Below, in pieces: positions 53,515-61,597 of a stretch of 64,000 bases of DNA. Location: the NCBI RefSeq assembly GCF_009915685.1, contig NZ_JAABLP010000002.1; one strand, written 5' to 3'. This DNA comes from Pannonibacter tanglangensis (GTDB lineage Bacteria > Pseudomonadota > Alphaproteobacteria > Rhizobiales > Stappiaceae). Below the pieces are notes generated by a model, which was not told the DNA's origin, made no database searches, and worked only from the letters and a program-made list of their open reading frames with translations. Both the position numbers and the translations under genes were made by a program. Numbering within the stretch: the stretch's first letter is position 1; every line of letters starts with the position of its first letter.

Positions 53515-54200
53515 GGCAGGACATCCTGTCGGACACCGCGCGAGACCCGGCGCTCGACCCCGGTCAGGACCACGATGGAAACCGTCGTCACGACCAGATA
53601 GATGAGCCCGATCAGCGCATAGAAGGTGAAGGGTTCGCGGGTGGCGGCCGAGGCGAGGGAGGCCCGGTGCACCATGTCGTCCAGCCCGATGATCGAGACC
53701 AGCGCCGTCGCCTTGAGCATCACCAGCCAGTTGTTGGTGAAGCCGGGCAGGGCGTGGCGGATCATCTGCGGCAGGATGATGTGGCCCAGCACCTGCAGCC
53801 GGCTGAGCCCGCAGGCCTGTCCGGCCTCGATCTGGCCGCGCGGGATCGCCAGGATCGCGCCCCGGAACGTCTCGGTGAGATAGGCACCGAAGATGAAGCC
53901 GAGGGTCAGCGTGCCGGCCACGAAGGCGTTGATGTCGATGTAGGCCCAGCCCTGGGCCTCGGTCAGACGGTTGAGCAGCACCTGCCCGCCGTAGAACACC
54001 ATCAGCATCAGCAGCAGGTCGGGCAGCGAGCGGACCACCGTCGTGTAGCCCATGGCGATGGCCCTGAGGGCGGGGCTGCCGGACAGCCTGGCGCTGGCGC
54101 CTGCCAGACCGAAGCCGCAGGCAATGGCCAGCGACACGCTGGCAACGGACAGGGTGACCCGCAATCCGTCCAGGATCATGGGCAGGTAACCGTCGAACAT
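53511..54200 (-). CDS. polar amino-acid ABC transporter permease (HisQ type)
   Basis: This is a 229-aa permease with the EAA loop QIEAGQACGLSRLQVLGHIILPQMIRHALPG and the usual five or so helices. The ATG at 54200 follows AAAGG; a TTG six codons earlier would also be in frame but has no ribosome site. It is the first permease after the binding-protein gene, separated by a 237-bp gap that contains a strong hairpin. Confidence 0.92.
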   Translation of the reverse strand: MFDGYLPMILDGLRVTLSVASVSLAIACGFGLAGASARLSGSPALRAIAMGYTTVVRSLPDLLLMLMVFYGGQVLLNRLTEAQGWAYIDINAFVAGTLTLGFIFGAYLTETFRGAILAIPRGQIEAGQACGLSRLQVLGHIILPQMIRHALPGFTNNWLVMLKATALVSIIGLDDMVHRASLASAATREPFTFYALIGLIYLVVTTVSIVVLTGVERRVSRGVRQDVLP

Positions 54201-54358
54201 CTCCGGGACCTTTCGCAAGCAGAAGGGGAATGGGGCGGGGCAACCGGCCGTCCGTCCGGGGCATGAGCCCGGCCGCTCCTGCCGGGAGACGCCCTCGGCC
54301 AGGCAGGCCCCGTCGGGTGGCCGCGGGCCTGCCCGCCGCGCGCTGTCACGGGTCCATC

Positions 54359-54406
54359 GGATCGCGGGCGCTGCCCCGGGGCATGGAGGGGCGCCGCCCG
54401 CGATCC
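54359..54406 (-). promoter_or_regulatory. hairpin between binding protein and permease genes
   Basis: A perfect 12-bp stem (GGATCGCGGGCG / CGCCCGCGATCC) encloses about 24 nt. Such hairpins after binding-protein genes stabilise the upstream mRNA and reduce read-through, giving more binding protein than permease. The rest of the 237-bp gap shows nothing else. Confidence 0.6.
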
Positions 54407-54438
54407 GGCCGGCTGCCGCGGGGCAGCAGCAGCGGCGG

Positions 54439-55218
54439 TTACGGCCGTGCCGAGCGCGGCATGATGTTGAAGTCGAAGTACTGGCCGGCCATCTCGCCGT
54501 AGCTGCCGTCCTTCATGATCGTGGCCAGTGCGGCGTTGATCTTCTGCTTCAGCGCCTCCTCGCCCTTGCGGACGGCAATGCCGACGCCGCCATCGACGCT
54601 GTCGGTGAGGAACAGGGTGTCCCCGACCTGTGCGAAGCCCTTGCCCTCCGGCTGCTTCAGGAAGGCCTCGCCCGAGACCACGGAAGACCCGAAGGCGATG
54701 TCGCCGCGGCCGGCTGCCAGCTCCAGGTAGACGGCGGTTTCCTTGTCGACCGCCAGCACCGGATTGTCCGGATACTTGAGCTTCAGGTAGTCGGCGCGCG
54801 GGCTGTTGCGCAGGACGATGATGGTCTTGCCGGCAATGTCCTCCGGCGCGTGGCCCGTGAAGGCGCCTTCCCTGGCGATGAAGCGGGACGGCACGTCGTA
54901 ATAGGGATCCGAGAAGTCGACCACTTCCTTGCGCTTTTCGGTGATGGTCATCGAGGCCACGATCATGTCGAACTTCCGGGCATTCAGGGCCGGGATCATC
55001 CCGTCCCATTCCTGCTGCACCAGCTCGCAGGTCACCTGCATCTGGGCGCAGATCGCCTTGGCGATGTCGATGTCGAAGCCCGACAGGGTGCCGTCGGCCG
55101 AGACCTTGCTGAAGGGCGGGTAGTTGCCCTCGACACCGACCCGAAGCGTGTCCTGGGCCGCGGCCAGGCCGACGGACAGAAGCGTGGCGGCTAGGAATGC
55201 GGAGACTTTTCTGTACAT
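54439..55218 (-). CDS. polar amino-acid ABC transporter substrate-binding protein
   Basis: This is a 259-aa family 3 periplasmic binding protein with a signal peptide (MYRKVSAFLAATLLSVGLAAA). It has the hallmark LRVGVEGNYPPFSKVSADGTLSGFDIDIAKAIC and FDMIVASMTITEKRKEVVDFSDPYY. A Trp and Arg typical for amino-acid ligands are present (EWDGMIPALNARKF), but the ligand cannot be fixed. It opens the operon, divergent from the RpiR regulator, with a palindrome between. Confidence 0.93.
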   Translation of the reverse strand: MYRKVSAFLAATLLSVGLAAAQDTLRVGVEGNYPPFSKVSADGTLSGFDIDIAKAICAQMQVTCELVQQEWDGMIPALNARKFDMIVASMTITEKRKEVVDFSDPYYDVPSRFIAREGAFTGHAPEDIAGKTIIVLRNSPRADYLKLKYPDNPVLAVDKETAVYLELAAGRGDIAFGSSVVSGEAFLKQPEGKGFAQVGDTLFLTDSVDGGVGIAVRKGEEALKQKINAALATIMKDGSYGEMAGQYFDFNIMPRSARP

Positions 55219-55252
55219 GCTGTTTCCCTCTCTGGTCAGTTGACCTGACTTG

Positions 55253-55276
55253 CTTACGAAAATGGATTTTCATAAG
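55253..55276. promoter_or_regulatory. palindrome between transporter operon and rpiR-like gene
   Basis: The left arm is CTTACGAAAAT and the right arm ATTTTCATAAG, separated by GG: an 11-bp inverted repeat with one mismatch. It lies 8 bp before the regulator ATG and 34 bp before the binding-protein ATG. It is a likely operator for the RpiR-type protein acting on both genes. Confidence 0.75.
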
Positions 55277-55284
55277 TTAGATGT

Positions 55285-56202
55285 ATGAAAAATAAATCGT
55301 CAAGCCCAAAAGCGTCGTGGACGGCGCAATCCGACCATCGCTTCACCCAGTCGGAGCTGGGACGGAAGGTCAGCCAGCTGCTGGAGACGGGGTCCCGATC
55401 GCAGCAGGCGCTGTCGGAGTTCATCCTGCGCGACCCGATTTTCGTGGCCACGCACGGCATCGAGGAGCTCGCCCGGCGGTCGGGGATTTCGCCAAGCACC
55501 ATAAGCCGTTACGTCCGGGATCTCGGGCTCGAGAGCTTTGCCGAGTTCCGGGCCGGCGTCGGCGAGACCGTGCATGCCCTGATCGCGCCGGTGACCAAGC
55601 TCGGCGACCGGCTGGCGCAGCCCGATGACGGCGAGACGGTCGCCGACACGGCGCTGCGTGCGGCGGCGCTGATGCTGCAGGGCCTCGCCGATGCCGACAC
55701 GGCCGCGCGGATCCGCAAGGTCTCGGCCGAGGTGAAGGCGGCCCGGACCGTCTGGGTGATGGGGTTCGGCCTGTCGGCGCATCTGGCCGCGATGCTCGCG
55801 CTCGGCCTGCAGCCCTACCGCGACAACGTCATCAATGTCGTGCAGTTCGGCGGCACGGAAGTGGCGGCCGGCCGGCTGATGTCGGCGGCAGACGGCGATG
55901 TCCTGATCGCCATCACCTTTCCGCGCTATTCCGCCGAGGTGGTGGCGCTCGCCCAGGCTGCGAAGCTGCAGGGCGTCCGGATCGTCGCGCTCACCGATTC
56001 GCCCGCAGCCCCGCTGGCGCGCATGGCGGACGAGGTCCTGCTCGCGCCGGCCCAGCACCCGATCCTGTCGTCCTCGAGCCTTCCCGGACTGGCCCTGATC
56101 GAGGCGCTGGTGTCGGAGTTCCTCATGTCCGACCCTTCGCATGTGGAACGCGCCGCGCGGCTCGCGGCTGCAATGGCGGCCTATCTGGCAGGGCAGGACT
56201 GA
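55285..56202 (+). CDS. RpiR/MurR-family transcriptional regulator
   Basis: This is a 305-aa protein with an N-terminal helix-turn-helix of the RpiR type (GIEELARRSGISPSTISRYVRDLGLESFAEFR near residues 55-85). A C-terminal SIS domain follows (about 140-270; VWVMGFGLSAHLAAMLALGLQPY, DVLIAITFPRYSAEV). The SIS domain normally binds phosphosugars, but some members control amino-acid transport. It is divergent from the transporter operon. No ribosome site is seen before the ATG. Confidence 0.88.
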   Translation: MKNKSSSPKASWTAQSDHRFTQSELGRKVSQLLETGSRSQQALSEFILRDPIFVATHGIEELARRSGISPSTISRYVRDLGLESFAEFRAGVGETVHALIAPVTKLGDRLAQPDDGETVADTALRAAALMLQGLADADTAARIRKVSAEVKAARTVWVMGFGLSAHLAAMLALGLQPYRDNVINVVQFGGTEVAAGRLMSAADGDVLIAITFPRYSAEVVALAQAAKLQGVRIVALTDSPAAPLARMADEVLLAPAQHPILSSSSLPGLALIEALVSEFLMSDPSHVERAARLAAAMAAYLAGQD

Positions 56203-56216
56203 CGCTCTCCCTCCAC

Positions 56217-56245
56217 CCGCGCGGCGATCACGGGAGGCCGCGCGG
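56217..56245 (+). terminator. hairpin after the RpiR-type regulator gene
   Basis: A perfect 9-bp stem (CCGCGCGGC / GCCGCGCGG) with an 11-nt loop lies 14 bp after the stop codon. No T-run follows, so it is a probable rather than sure terminator. Confidence 0.5.
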
Positions 56246-56552
56246 GGATCAACCCTTTGTGACCCGGCTGACGCAACGGCGGGAAAACCGCCGGAACCCT
56301 TGAAAATCCGGGCTTTGCGATGCTGTCGCCGCTGTCCGTCCGTCGCCGTTGGCGGTCATCCGGCCTGTGCCTCGGCCCGTAAACACCCATATGACAGGAC
56401 AGGGCCGGAAGTGCGGGCGACTGCTTCGCTTCTTCGCCAAGCCGGGCAAGCTTTCCCGGGGCAAGACAGGGCAGGCGGCCGTGTCGTGACCCGCCGGGGC
56501 CGGCGCCCGGCCGGCAGCAGACCCGCCCTCCTGGCATTGTGTGGGAGAGTGC
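56246..56552. other. intergenic region before cytochrome b561
   Basis: This is about 300 bp that presumably holds the promoter of the b561-ribD-like pair. No gene, repeat or regulatory palindrome was recognised in it. Confidence 0.45.
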
Positions 56553-57128
56553 ATGAGCAGGGACGAGGCATCGCAGGGGCAGACCGGCTTGTTTCAGCCC
56601 TCCGGGCTTGTGCTCCGGACGGAGCGCCATGCCGCGTCGCTGCGCCTGCTGCACTGGCTGGTCGCCGTCCTCGTGCTCGCCACCTGGCCGCTGGGCCTGA
56701 TGATCCAGTACACCCATGCCGACGTGAAGCTCGACTTCTACATCCTGCATGAAAGCCTCGGCTTCCTCGTGATCTGGCTGATGCTGCTCAGGGTCGGCAA
56801 CCGGCTTTTCGTCCGCAGCCCGGCCGTCGCGGCCCCGGCGCTCGAACGCCGCGCCGCCACGCTCGTGCATGGCCTGCTCTACCTCCTGCTCATCATCATG
56901 CCGGTCAGCGGCTTCCTTGCCACCAACGCGCACGGCTTCCCGCTCAAGCTCTTCGGTCTCGTTCCGGTCTGGAGCCCGATCGGAAAGTCGCCCGACATCG
57001 CCTGGACGCTGTCGGCGATCCATGCGTGGAGCGCCTGGATCCTGCTCGGCCTGCTGGCGCTGCACCTGGCGGCGGCGCTGTTCCACCACCTCATTCGTCG
57101 TGACACCACGCTTTACCGGATACTCTAG
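56553..57128 (+). CDS. cytochrome b561-type membrane protein
   Basis: This is a 191-aa di-heme b-type cytochrome (Ni-hydrogenase/cytochrome b561-like) with four helices. Candidate heme ligands are His in LRLLHWLVAV, ILHESLGF, AIHAWSAW and ALHLAAALFHH. The start MSRDEASQ at 56553 follows GGGAGAG; a GTG four codons earlier is less likely. It lies 8 bp before the ribD-like gene and probably shares its transcript, suggesting an electron-transfer role in that pathway. Confidence 0.85.
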   Translation: MSRDEASQGQTGLFQPSGLVLRTERHAASLRLLHWLVAVLVLATWPLGLMIQYTHADVKLDFYILHESLGFLVIWLMLLRVGNRLFVRSPAVAAPALERRAATLVHGLLYLLLIIMPVSGFLATNAHGFPLKLFGLVPVWSPIGKSPDIAWTLSAIHAWSAWILLGLLALHLAAALFHHLIRRDTTLYRIL

Positions 57129-57136
57129 GGTCAACC

Positions 57137-57952
57137 ATGCAGCGGATACAGATCAGCGACACGACATGGAACCGGCTTCTGGCGCTGCGCCAGGGCGACC
57201 GTGCCATTGCCTCTGCCGAGGCGGGATACCGGCTCTACGCTCCGATTGCCGGCGCGCGCGAGCCCTTCGTGCTGGCCCAGGTCGGACAGTCGCTCGACGG
57301 CCGGGTTGCGACGCCCTCCGGCGATGCCCGCGATGTCTCCGGCCGCGACGGCCTCGTGCACCTGCACCGGTGCCGGGCGCTGGTGGATGCGGTGCTGGTG
57401 GGCATCGGCACCGTCAAGGCGGACAATCCGCGCCTGTCGGTCCGCATGGTCAGCGGTCCCCAGCCGGTGCGCGTCGTGATCGACAGTCGCGGCCTGCTCG
57501 ACGGCAGCGAGGGGCTCTTCCATGACGGTGGCGCTCCGGTCCTCGTCTTCCGCAGTGCCGGCATCGCCGGACGCCCCCTGCCGGCGGCCGAGGTGATCGC
57601 GCTGAAGCCGCAGGACGGCGGGCTGGCGCCGGCCGACATTCTCGCCGCGCTGCAGGATCGCGGCCTCGGCCGCGTTCTGGTCGAGGGCGGGGCCCGCACC
57701 ATCGCCCGCTTCCTGGAGGCGCGGCTGATCGACCGGCTGCACGTGGCGATCTCGCCGATCATCATCGGGTCGGGGCCGGCCGGCATCCGCCTGTCGCCGA
57801 TCGACCAGCTCGCCTGCGCCCACCGGCCGGTCACCGAGGTCTATGACCTCGGCAGCGACATCCTGTTCGATTGCCGGCTGGAGCGCGATTTCGGCGCGCT
57901 CCGGGCCTCAGGCCGGCAGGGCCAGCAGGTCCGTGTGGCCAACCAGGGCTGA
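57137..57952 (+). CDS. RibD C-terminal-domain reductase
   Basis: This is a 271-aa protein with the RibD_C/DHFR-like fold: VLAQVGQSLDGRVATPSGDARDVSG near residues 45-69, DAVLVGIGTVKADNPRLSVR, and VLVEGGARTIARFLEARLIDRLHVAISPIIIG near residue 180. In riboflavin synthesis this domain reduces a ribosylaminopyrimidine with NADPH. Here the deaminase half is missing and other riboflavin genes are absent. It may act on a related pyrimidine or pterin. It converges on the methyltransferase gene and overlaps it by 45 bp. Confidence 0.82.
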   Translation: MQRIQISDTTWNRLLALRQGDRAIASAEAGYRLYAPIAGAREPFVLAQVGQSLDGRVATPSGDARDVSGRDGLVHLHRCRALVDAVLVGIGTVKADNPRLSVRMVSGPQPVRVVIDSRGLLDGSEGLFHDGGAPVLVFRSAGIAGRPLPAAEVIALKPQDGGLAPADILAALQDRGLGRVLVEGGARTIARFLEARLIDRLHVAISPIIIGSGPAGIRLSPIDQLACAHRPVTEVYDLGSDILFDCRLERDFGALRASGRQGQQVRVANQG

Positions 57953-58708
57953 GCTGCCGGACAGGGCGATGTCGGCCAGGCGCCGGTCGATCCAGCGGCC
58001 GATGTCCTGCCCGCTCACCCGTCCCGCCGCCATCTCGGTGAGTGGCTGGCGCATGCCCTCGATCAGCTCGCCCTGAAGATGGATCTGCCCCTTCGCCATG
58101 CGCCAGGGGCTCGGACCGGTGAGCACCCGGAACCCGCGCGCGCCAAGGTGACGCTCCAGGCAGGCGGTCGCATCCGGCCCCAGGGCCGCACCGAGCCCCT
58201 TGTCGGTGCGCTGGTGCGCGTTGAACAGCTCCACCATGACCGCATCCAGCGGGTCGGCCGGCTGCCACCGCATGTCCCCGTCGTAGTTCAGCGCGGCATA
58301 AAGGCCCGTCCGGGTCGCGGCCAGCCGGTCGGCGAGCTGCACCACCAGCGGTTCGGACACCAGATCGAAGAGGGCCGAGGCCGTCACCACGTCCACGTCG
58401 TCCAGCGGCAGGCCGTCGAGATCGTTGAGATCATGCTGGAGCAGGCGCACCCGGGCGTCGCCCTCCACCTGCCGGGCCGCTTCGGCCAGCAGCGCCGGAT
58501 CGTGGTCGACCAGCAGCCAGCGGGTCGTCGGCGGCAGCAGGTCCTTCAGCGCGCGCCAGGTCGATCCGGTGCCGCAGCCGATGTCGACGAGCCGGGGCTC
58601 TGACCGCGCGGCCAGATGGGCCGCCAGCGCGGCCACAAGGTCCGGGTCACGGGCGGCCCGGTCCGCCGGTTCGCGCAGCGCCAGCCAGTCCTTTGAAAAT
58701 CCGCTCAT
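57908..58708 (-). CDS. class I SAM-dependent methyltransferase
   Basis: This is a 266-aa protein with motif I LVDIGCGTGSTWRALKDL at about residues 40-57, motif II WLLVDHDPALLAEA, and VDVVTASALFDLVSEPLV. The family is too broad for a substrate guess. The ATG overlaps the glycosyltransferase stop (ATGA), and its 3' end overlaps the convergent RibD-like gene by 45 bp. It belongs to the dehydrogenase-PTPS-GT-MT run. Confidence 0.82.
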   Translation of the reverse strand: MSGFSKDWLALREPADRAARDPDLVAALAAHLAARSEPRLVDIGCGTGSTWRALKDLLPPTTRWLLVDHDPALLAEAARQVEGDARVRLLQHDLNDLDGLPLDDVDVVTASALFDLVSEPLVVQLADRLAATRTGLYAALNYDGDMRWQPADPLDAVMVELFNAHQRTDKGLGAALGPDATACLERHLGARGFRVLTGPSPWRMAKGQIHLQGELIEGMRQPLTEMAAGRVSGQDIGRWIDRRLADIALSGSSALVGHTDLLALPA

Positions 58709-59766
58709 TGTCCTCTCCCCCGTTGGGCAACTGTCGCAAGGTGCCGGGCAATCCGCGTGGCCGTCTCCGGCCAGCCGGGCAGGGCCGCACCGGCCTGCGC
58801 GGCCGCGTCGGCCATGTGCCGGCGCAAGGTGCGGTCGCTCACCAGCCGGGCGAGGGCGTCGGCGAGGGCGTCCGGATCCTCCGGCGGCACCAGCAGGCCG
58901 GCGTCCGGCGGCACCACCTCCGGCACCGCCCCGGCACGGCAGGCAACCACGGGAAGCCCGTGCGCCAGCGCCTCGGCAAAGGCCATGCCGTAGCCTTCGT
59001 AACGGCTGGCCAGCGCAAAGATGTCGGCCCGCGCCAGGTCGTCGCGCACCGTCGCGCGCTCGCCGGCGAGGGTGATGCGCGCGCCAAGTCCCAGCGCCTC
59101 GATCTGGGTCGCGAGCCCGGCGGCCGTGACCGGATCCAGCGTCCGGCTGCCGATGAGGGTGGCCTGCCACGGCAGATGCTCGATCCGTTTCAGGGCGGAG
59201 ATCAGCACGTCGTGGCCCTTGCGCCGGGTCAGGGTTCCGATCGACAGGATCCGCGCCGGATCGCCGTCACAGGGGCTGCGCCGGCCCGGATCGGTGCCCG
59301 GAACGGCGACCGTGATCCGGTCGGCCTCGACGCCATACGCGGCCACCAGCGTGCGGGCGGTTGCCGGCGAGGTGACGATCACCCCCTGCACGCAGGCCAG
59401 GGCCCGCCGCTCGCTCGCCTCAAGCCGCAGTCGGTCTGCCTCCGTCAGCCCCGTCTCCAGCGCCAGCGGATGGTGAACCAGCGCCACAAGCCGCAGGCGC
59501 GCGGCATGGCGGCCGGCCCAGTCGTCCAGGACGCCGAAGGCGAGGCCGTCGACCAGCACCAGACTGTCATCGGGCAGCGCCGACAGGCGGGCTTCGGCCA
59601 GGGCCAGGGTGGTCGCGGCGGGCGCGGGAAACCCCGGTCCGAGCGGCAGCGGTGTGACCTCGACCCCCGCCTCCCGCAGCTCCGCGATCACCCGGCGGTC
59701 ATAGGCATAGCCGCCGGTGTTGATCGCCAGATCGCCGGGATGGGCGAAGGTCAGGGGTGGGATCAA
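58705..59766 (-). CDS. GT4-like glycosyltransferase
   Basis: This is a 353-aa GT-B-fold glycosyltransferase. The C-terminal nucleotide-sugar site is SRYEGYGMAFAEALAHGLPVVACRAGAVPEVV, with the two Glu seven apart, as in family 4. ILSIGTLTRRKGHDVLISAL precedes it. The acceptor is unknown; coupling (ATGA) to the PTPS-like gene suggests it may glycosylate a pterin-like compound, which is inference. Its start overlaps the PTPS-like stop and its stop the methyltransferase start. Confidence 0.85.
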   Translation of the reverse strand: MIPPLTFAHPGDLAINTGGYAYDRRVIAELREAGVEVTPLPLGPGFPAPAATTLALAEARLSALPDDSLVLVDGLAFGVLDDWAGRHAARLRLVALVHHPLALETGLTEADRLRLEASERRALACVQGVIVTSPATARTLVAAYGVEADRITVAVPGTDPGRRSPCDGDPARILSIGTLTRRKGHDVLISALKRIEHLPWQATLIGSRTLDPVTAAGLATQIEALGLGARITLAGERATVRDDLARADIFALASRYEGYGMAFAEALAHGLPVVACRAGAVPEVVPPDAGLLVPPEDPDALADALARLVSDRTLRRHMADAAAQAGAALPGWPETATRIARHLATVAQRGRGQ

Positions 59767-60161
59767 AGATCTGCCTCGTACCAGGCGCGGGCGGCATGGG
59801 ACTCATGCAGGTTCACCTTGATGCGGCAGATGCGGTGGCTGCCGGCCCCCAGGCGCTTGTCGGCCACTGCGGCGGCGAGCTGATCGAAGATGTGCTTTGC
59901 GACGACTTCGGTGGTCGTCACCTTGCCGGCAAAGACCGGCAGGACGTCGAGGTTCTGGTAGTTGAGCGGCTTCAGCACCTCCGACAGCACGGTCATCGCC
60001 GCGCCGATGTCGACGGCCAGCCCGTCCTCGTCCAGCTCGCGGGTGTAGAAGGCGGCATCGACCACATAGGTCGCCCCGTGCATGCCCTGTGCCGGGCCGA
60101 AGACCGGGCGCGGCAGGCTGTGGGCAATCATGATGTGGTCACGAACTTCAACGGCAAACAT
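59763..60161 (-). CDS. PTPS/QueD-like protein with altered active site
   Basis: This is a 132-aa member of the 6-pyruvoyl-tetrahydropterin synthase/QueD fold family. The first zinc His is kept (H14, MIAHSLP), as are H28 and the glutamate in TTTEVVA (E85). But the second His of the usual HGH is Ala (HGATY, A30). The nucleophile Cys four residues before it is Ala (A24), and the Asp-His pair of the triad is Asn-Tyr (N67, Y68 in PLNYQN). So ordinary PTPS or QueD chemistry is unlikely; it may catalyse another step on dihydroneopterin or act as a binding protein. Confidence 0.75.
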   Translation of the reverse strand: MFAVEVRDHIMIAHSLPRPVFGPAQGMHGATYVVDAAFYTRELDEDGLAVDIGAAMTVLSEVLKPLNYQNLDVLPVFAGKVTTTEVVAKHIFDQLAAAVADKRLGAGSHRICRIKVNLHESHAARAWYEADL

Positions 60162-60239
60162 CTGCTTCTCACTCCATCAGCATCCGGCGGGCCCAATTAC
60201 GACATGGCACGACATGTTCAGGCGTGTCGCGGGCCGGTT

Positions 60240-61247
60240 TCACGCGTCGTAGCTGATACGGTGGCAAAGGGTGTGCGGATCGGCGAGGATGGCAGGATAG
60301 GCCTCCGGCAGATCGACCAGCCGCGTCTCGCCGGAGATCAGCGCGTCCAGCGCCGGATCGCAGAGCAGGTCGAGGGCCTTGGCGAGGCGACGGCGGTAGC
60401 TCCAGCGGACGCTGCGGGATGCGGGCACTGCCCCGACCTGCGAACTGACCAGAGAGAGGCGCCGTGCGTGGAAGGCGCCGCCCAGCGGCAGGCTGACCTG
60501 CCGGTCGCCGTACCAGCTCGCCTCGACGATGCGGGCCTCCTGGCCGGCCAGCGTGATCGCCTCCGCAAGGGCGGCGGGGGCCGCCGAGGCATTGATCAGC
60601 ACGTCGAAGGGGCCTTCGGGCGTGCCCGGTGCAACGCGGCGCAGCCCGAGCCGGCTGGCGAGCGCGGCGCGGTCCGGATTGGGATCGACCAGCACGACCT
60701 GCGTTCCGACGATGCGGCTGGCGAGATAGGCGACCAGCGCGCCCACGACCCCGGCCCCGAAGACGGCCACGTCATCGCCCGGCTGGATGCCGGCGTCCCA
60801 GACGATGGTGAGGGCGGTTTCCATGTTGGCGGCCAGCACGGCCCGTCCGGCCGGCAGTGCGGCCGGCAGCGGCAGCACGGCGGCAGCGGCGACCGTCGCG
60901 CGGTCCTGATGCGGATGCAGGCAGAACACGCGCTGCCCGACCAGCGCCGCGACCCCGTCGACGACCTCGCCCACGGCGCAGTAGCCGTATTTCACCGGAA
61001 ACGGAAAGCTGCCGCCCATGTGCGGCCCGCGCATCCGCGCGTGTTCGGACGGCGGGACCCGGCCCTCGAACACCAGATGCTCCGTGCCCCGGCTGATGCC
61101 GCTGAAGAGCATCCGCAACTCGACCTCGTCCGGTCCGGGGACCGGCAGTGCCTCGGTCTGCAGCGTGCAGCGGCCGGCGGCCGGGAACCACAGCGCGCGG
61201 GCGAGGCGTGCCGGATCAGCCTGTGTCGGGGCGCTCGGGTGGGTCAT
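60240..61247 (-). CDS. medium-chain dehydrogenase resembling BchC
   Basis: This is a 335-aa NAD(P)-dependent dehydrogenase-like protein. It has the motif FSGISRGTEHLVFEGRVP at residues 48-65, close to SGISTGTEKLLFEG of BchC, and an NAD-binding region VAVFGAGVVGALVAYLASR. Zinc-ligand cysteines of classical alcohol dehydrogenases are not evident. The start MTHPSAP follows a 350-bp divergent region; the PTPS-like gene begins 78 bp downstream. Substrate unknown; the family resemblance hints at oxidation of a side-chain hydroxyl. Confidence 0.82.
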   Translation of the reverse strand: MTHPSAPTQADPARLARALWFPAAGRCTLQTEALPVPGPDEVELRMLFSGISRGTEHLVFEGRVPPSEHARMRGPHMGGSFPFPVKYGYCAVGEVVDGVAALVGQRVFCLHPHQDRATVAAAAVLPLPAALPAGRAVLAANMETALTIVWDAGIQPGDDVAVFGAGVVGALVAYLASRIVGTQVVLVDPNPDRAALASRLGLRRVAPGTPEGPFDVLINASAAPAALAEAITLAGQEARIVEASWYGDRQVSLPLGGAFHARRLSLVSSQVGAVPASRSVRWSYRRRLAKALDLLCDPALDALISGETRLVDLPEAYPAILADPHTLCHRISYDA

Positions 61248-61597
61248 GCGTGGGGTCCTCGTCGGTTGCGGCCAGGAATGAGGTCTGGAGTCCGGTCCGG
61301 GTCGGGGGGGACCTGTCCGGAGGCAGGGCGACGGCCGGGGCAGCGGCAGATAGGGCGCCGGCGGGCCGCGGGAAGCCTCCCGGCACGCCGGCGCTCCGTC
61401 TCCGGAGCATCGCGGGTGCCGGCACCGGCGGCAACCCGGGACATGCGCCGACACCGGTCAGGCGGAAAAAATCGGGCCGAGGTCGCGTTGCGACTGCTCC
61501 GGCGGCGGGGCGCACGCGTATGAGCCATGAAAGCATCTGCCGGGTGCTGGCCGCGTTCCCATGCCGGGGGGGCGGGCCCGGACGCGTGAGGACAGGC
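61248..61597. promoter_or_regulatory. divergent region between dehydrogenase and CDP-alcohol transferase genes
   Basis: This 350-bp region must contain both promoters. The only feature seen is a perfect inverted repeat GTCGC-GTT-GCGAC at 61482-61494. It has no convincing gene; frames that run through it are extensions of the neighbours. Confidence 0.4.

Noticed and set aside
61148..61597. N-terminal extension of the CDP-alcohol transferase frame
   Set aside because: The sequence is low-complexity, and the ATG at 61598 has a ribosome site just before membrane-protein sequence begins.
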